From Flavobacteriaceae bacterium (GTDB taxonomy: Bacteria; Bacteroidota; Bacteroidia; Flavobacteriales; Flavobacteriaceae): 34,438 nucleotides of DNA. How positions within the stretch are numbered: the stretch's first letter is position 1; every line of letters begins with the position of its first letter. The notes beneath the pieces were generated by a model, which was given only the letters and a program-made list of their open reading frames with translations, searched no databases and had not been told where the DNA came from. The translations under genes and the position numbers were made by a program. Shown piece after piece: positions 31,774 through 34,438 of this stretch. Location of the stretch: positions 1 through 34,438 of the forward strand of contig JAOZLL010000018.1 of assembly GCA_029934835.1 (NCBI GenBank). The letters run 5' to 3'.

Positions 31774-33759
31774 ATGAAAAAAATCATTTTTATCGTAGTC
31801 ATATCTTTTTTAATTATTTTGACAAATCAAAGTGTTTACGCTTTTAATTCAAGTACAGAAGGATTCAGAAATAATCTAGATGAAGTTAGTGTTAAAACAT
31901 CAAAAGACGTTTACATTGTCAATGAACAAATTACAGTTAATTTCTCAGGATTACCTGGTAATAAAGAAGACTGGATAACTTTAATTAAGCCATCAGCTTC
32001 TGTAAGAGATTATGGCAATTGGAAATATACACATGGTCAATCAAGTGGTAGTTTAACCTTTAAGGGTATGAAAGAAGGAGAATATGAAGTCAGAGTTTTT
32101 TTTAGCAATGGCTTTACAATCCAAGCTAGATATCCTTTTAAAGTTATTAAAAGTACTAAGGTTGCTACTTTAGAAGAAATCATTGATAGTAGTCCTGCTA
32201 GAAATTATATTAACTCACTTGTTGAAAGACTAGACGAACTCGAATCACTTAAAAATAGTACTGATTGGGGAAGTGAACGCACGATGATGAGATACGCATC
32301 ATTACTTGAAGTCGTACCCATTCATTTAGAAAATGTACTATCTGGAGATCCTAATTTTGATGCAAGCGTTTATAAAACAAGGTTTAAAGACTATCAATCC
32401 TATTACAGTGCTAATGTAGGTAAGGCAACTGAAACCAATTTGGCAAAAGCAGATTTTGAAAAAATACTTACAGCCAAAAGTTGGAAGCTTACAAATCTCA
32501 TGGACGAAAGATTGGGAAGTGGATCAGGATGGGTACATAGTTATTATAATACTTTAAACTACCTTAAAGAAGCCAAAGAAATGGACTATCCTAACTTATT
32601 GAAAATCACTACAGAAGGAGATACTAAATTTAAAGGTCATAGTTTTGATTATAAGGTACAAACCGTAAAAGAATTTGCTACAGTCTATAAATTATATTAC
32701 AATCAGACTTTAGAAAGTGTAATTAACGGATTAATCGAAGGAGCTTACGAAAACAAAACAATTAATGCACAAGATGCTATAAAATATGCCGAGCAAGCAA
32801 AACAATTAAGTGATGCAGCGTTACTACTGTTGCCAAACGATAGTAGCATTAAAGCCTTAAATAAACAAGCAACGAGTACACTTGAAAAAATAGGTGGTGC
32901 TATTTTTGCCAAAGTTTATACAAGTGATTTACATAAAGACCATGCGGGAAAAATAGTGTTTTTCACTAAAAAACCTAGTATTAAAGCAGAAAATAGATCA
33001 ACTATAAAAACTACCTACAAGGCAGGCGATTTTATTTATGCAATGGCCTATTTGAAAGGTAGTTTTAAAGATTTAACCAAATCTACAAACGGAATCAATG
33101 TTACCGTAAGTCTTTTTGTAGATGGCTCTAAAAAAACAAATCATACATTCGGTATGGATTATGCTAGCTTACAAAAAGGTATGACTTATTCTTTTATGGA
33201 AATTATTCCAGACCCAGCAACTAATAAACATAGTGGTCCCGCTAAATACGCTCAAAAATTAGCTACTATTTCTCCGAGAAATCATACGATAAAATTCTCT
33301 TTAGATGCGATGCAACCAGGTACAAGTGCTATGATACATTTGGCTGATGGAGAATTTAAACTAGATTGTAGTACAGGTCAGGATAAATTAGCTGCTTATG
33401 CCGTTACTTATAGAGAAAAAAGTTTGTCAAATGTTTATATGCCAAAAGCTAAGATGAATAATTCGGGTTTGACAAATTCCATGAAATCAGCTTTACAAAA
33501 TGAAGGTTGGGAAAATGATAAAAAAGAGCAACGAGTAGTTATTACTGGAAGTAGTTGGAAAATACACAAACATCCTGTAAATGGAAAAATACTATACAGA
33601 AGTATTCCTGCTGCCGCCGCATTTAAAACCAATGAAGGCTATTGTAAATATTGGAATTTAACTTTTAAACAAGGCTACAACGGGTCTACTTATGGAAAAA
33701 CTGTTGTTGGAGGTGTTGGTAGTATTGTAGAATTATCTTGTAAAAATATTTTTAAATAA
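31774..33759 (+). CDS. Secreted protein of unknown function with N-terminal Ig-like domain
   Basis: A 661-residue exported protein (signal about 1-23, LTNQSVYAF). Residues 36-125 are an Ig-like beta domain of a type common in secreted enzymes and surface proteins: VSVKTSKDVYIVNEQITVNF, GNKEDWITLIKP, YGNWKYTHGQSSGSLTFKGM and EGEYEVRVFFSNGF. Residues about 135-370 are helical (SLVERLDELESLKN, AQDAIKYAEQAKQLSDAALL) with no motif I know. About 375-560 is beta-rich (GKIVFFTKKPSIKAENRST, GDFIYAMAYLKGSF), and the last 90 residues contain a single long basic segment and two Cys (GYCKYWNLTF, ELSCKNIFK) that could form a disulfide. No lipobox or T9SS domain is visible. The next gene begins 10 bp downstream. 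I do not recognise the full-length family. Confidence 0.8.
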   Translation: MKKIIFIVVISFLIILTNQSVYAFNSSTEGFRNNLDEVSVKTSKDVYIVNEQITVNFSGLPGNKEDWITLIKPSASVRDYGNWKYTHGQSSGSLTFKGMKEGEYEVRVFFSNGFTIQARYPFKVIKSTKVATLEEIIDSSPARNYINSLVERLDELESLKNSTDWGSERTMMRYASLLEVVPIHLENVLSGDPNFDASVYKTRFKDYQSYYSANVGKATETNLAKADFEKILTAKSWKLTNLMDERLGSGSGWVHSYYNTLNYLKEAKEMDYPNLLKITTEGDTKFKGHSFDYKVQTVKEFATVYKLYYNQTLESVINGLIEGAYENKTINAQDAIKYAEQAKQLSDAALLLLPNDSSIKALNKQATSTLEKIGGAIFAKVYTSDLHKDHAGKIVFFTKKPSIKAENRSTIKTTYKAGDFIYAMAYLKGSFKDLTKSTNGINVTVSLFVDGSKKTNHTFGMDYASLQKGMTYSFMEIIPDPATNKHSGPAKYAQKLATISPRNHTIKFSLDAMQPGTSAMIHLADGEFKLDCSTGQDKLAAYAVTYREKSLSNVYMPKAKMNNSGLTNSMKSALQNEGWENDKKEQRVVITGSSWKIHKHPVNGKILYRSIPAAAAFKTNEGYCKYWNLTFKQGYNGSTYGKTVVGGVGSIVELSCKNIFK

Positions 33760-33769
33760 TATATTTATT

Positions 33770-34192
33770 GTGAAAACATTCCAAAAAGAGATCAAACTAC
33801 AGCCTTATCCACGGGGGTTTCATTTAATCACTAATCAAGTCATAGAAGCTATTCCTGAAATAACAACTATTACTATTGGCTTATTACAAGTATTTATTAA
33901 ACATACTTCAGCTAGTTTAACAATTAATGAAAATGCAGATGCTACAGTCCGTCAAGATTTTGAAAGTCATCTCAATATAATGGTGCCTGAAAATGCAACT
34001 TACTATAGACATACTTACGAAGGTTCTGATGATATGCCTGCTCATATTAAAGCTTCATTAATGGGTAGTTCCGTTCAGATTCCAATTACAAATGGAAATT
34101 TAAATTTAGGCATTTGGCAAGGAATCTATTTAGGTGAACATCGTGATCATGCTGGCGTACGTAGTTTGGTGATTACTGTTATGGGGAGTTGA
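33770..34192 (+). CDS. yjbQ: YjbQ/UPF0047 family enzyme (secondary thiamine-phosphate synthase type)
   Basis: A 140-residue cytoplasmic protein of the YjbQ/UPF0047 family, annotated as a secondary thiamine-phosphate synthase because some members show that activity; the physiological role is unsettled. The family's three conserved segments are all present: HTSASLTINENAD, YRHTYEGSDDMPAHIKASLM and GEHRDHAGVRSLVITVMG, with His residues that coordinate a metal or line the active site. GTG at 33770 is the start and gives MKTFQKEIKLQPYPRGFHLI, a normal N-terminus. It lies 10 bp behind the 661-residue secreted-protein gene, so the two share a transcript although no functional link is obvious. Confidence 0.93.
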   Translation: MKTFQKEIKLQPYPRGFHLITNQVIEAIPEITTITIGLLQVFIKHTSASLTINENADATVRQDFESHLNIMVPENATYYRHTYEGSDDMPAHIKASLMGSSVQIPITNGNLNLGIWQGIYLGEHRDHAGVRSLVITVMGS

Positions 34193-34241
34193 GTTATCTG
34201 ATTTTGAACAAAAGAACTATAATGTACTGCGTGGAGCCTGT

Positions 34242-34258
34242 CCTGAATTTATTTCAGG
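34242..34258. repeat. REP-like palindrome CCTGAA-TTTAT-TTCAGG
   Basis: CCTGAATTTATTTCAGG, 6-bp arms around a 5-nt loop, 50 bp after the yjbQ stop. This sequence type recurs in intergenic regions of flavobacterial genomes as I remember them. It may act as a weak terminator or mRNA end. Confidence 0.5.
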
Positions 34259-34330
34259 GTTATTATGCTTTGCTCATGTTTTTCTTAGTTTATTGGAGTT
34301 CGTGAATCTCCTTTGTCGATTTGGAGAAAA

Positions 34331-34438
34331 AGCATTGAAAGACAATTATTTCTTAAAAGTTTATTGAAAGAATTTCCTTAAATATGTAATGGAACCTGCC
34401 TACCGGCAGGCAGGCACTCTTTTTGCCAAAAGTGGAGT
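34331..34438 (+). repeat. Noncoding repeat, copy C, with 20-bp hairpin insertion (truncated by window)
   Basis: AAAGTTTAT, AATTTCCTTAAA and TAATGGAAC follow copy B's order. Then 34396-34415 adds CTGCCTACCGGCAGGCAGGC, a GC-rich hairpin (CCTGCC-TACC-GGCAGG at 34395-34410). After it the repeat resumes with ACTCTTTTTGCCAAAAGTGG and is cut by the window end. Confidence 0.65.

Overview
The window looks like a chromosomal segment of a member of the Bacteroidota, most likely a marine-type Flavobacteriaceae. The DNA is strongly AT-rich, start codons have A/T-rich leaders with little Shine-Dalgarno signal, several promoters carry the Bacteroidota -7 box TAnnTTTG (one with a TTTG -33 box at the ideal 19-nt spacing), and the gene families are typical of that phylum (TssD-type Hcp, DUF4252 pairs beside an ECF sigma factor, TraN/DUF4138-like folds, head-repeat plus FG-GAP surface proteins).

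Region 1 (1-14920, all plus strand) is the right part of a type VI secretion system of the Bacteroidota class (T6SS subtype iii). In order it holds the 3' part of the unfoldase TssH/ClpV, a periplasmic coiled-coil protein whose ends resemble conjugation protein TraN, a gp25-like baseplate protein (TssE), an Hcp (TssD), the sheath pair TssB-TssC, a second Hcp, baseplate TssF, the spike VgrG, a small stand-alone beta-helix protein, and a cargo cassette. The cassette is DUF2169 adaptor, PAAR-like protein with a membrane-active-looking extension, two-pass DUF3592-like membrane protein, second DUF2169 adaptor. The cassette reads as a candidate tip/effector/immunity module. TssK, TssG and the membrane subunits (TssN-TssR) are not in the window. 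The first hcp is insulated by its own promoter and a near-perfect terminator, as expected for the most abundant secreted part.

Region 2 (15080-21004, plus strand) starts with an alpha/beta hydrolase and then an ECF sigma factor / membrane anti-sigma / DUF4252 / DUF4252 lipoprotein / secreted M1 aminopeptidase series. A candidate ECF-type promoter (TGTAAC-N16-CGTC) precedes the sigma gene. Three copies of a short TTTG-rich repeat sit in the gaps of this series, and they have misled two naive start-codon choices that are corrected here.

Region 3 (21019-25995) holds a divergent XRE regulator / M14 carboxypeptidase pair whose shared intergenic region carries several copies of a TTTACAnnTGTAAA palindrome. 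It is followed by an Lrp/AsnC regulator, an MscS channel and a convergent phospholipase-D-family protein.

Region 4 (25996-34438) is accessory-looking. Two tandem minus-strand paralogues encode secreted head-repeat plus seven-bladed FG-GAP proteins. They are bracketed by two copies of a noncoding repeat. A plus-strand secreted protein of unknown function and a YjbQ-family enzyme follow, and a third repeat copy, carrying a 20-bp hairpin insertion, runs off the end of the window. No tRNA, rRNA, CRISPR array or transposase was seen.
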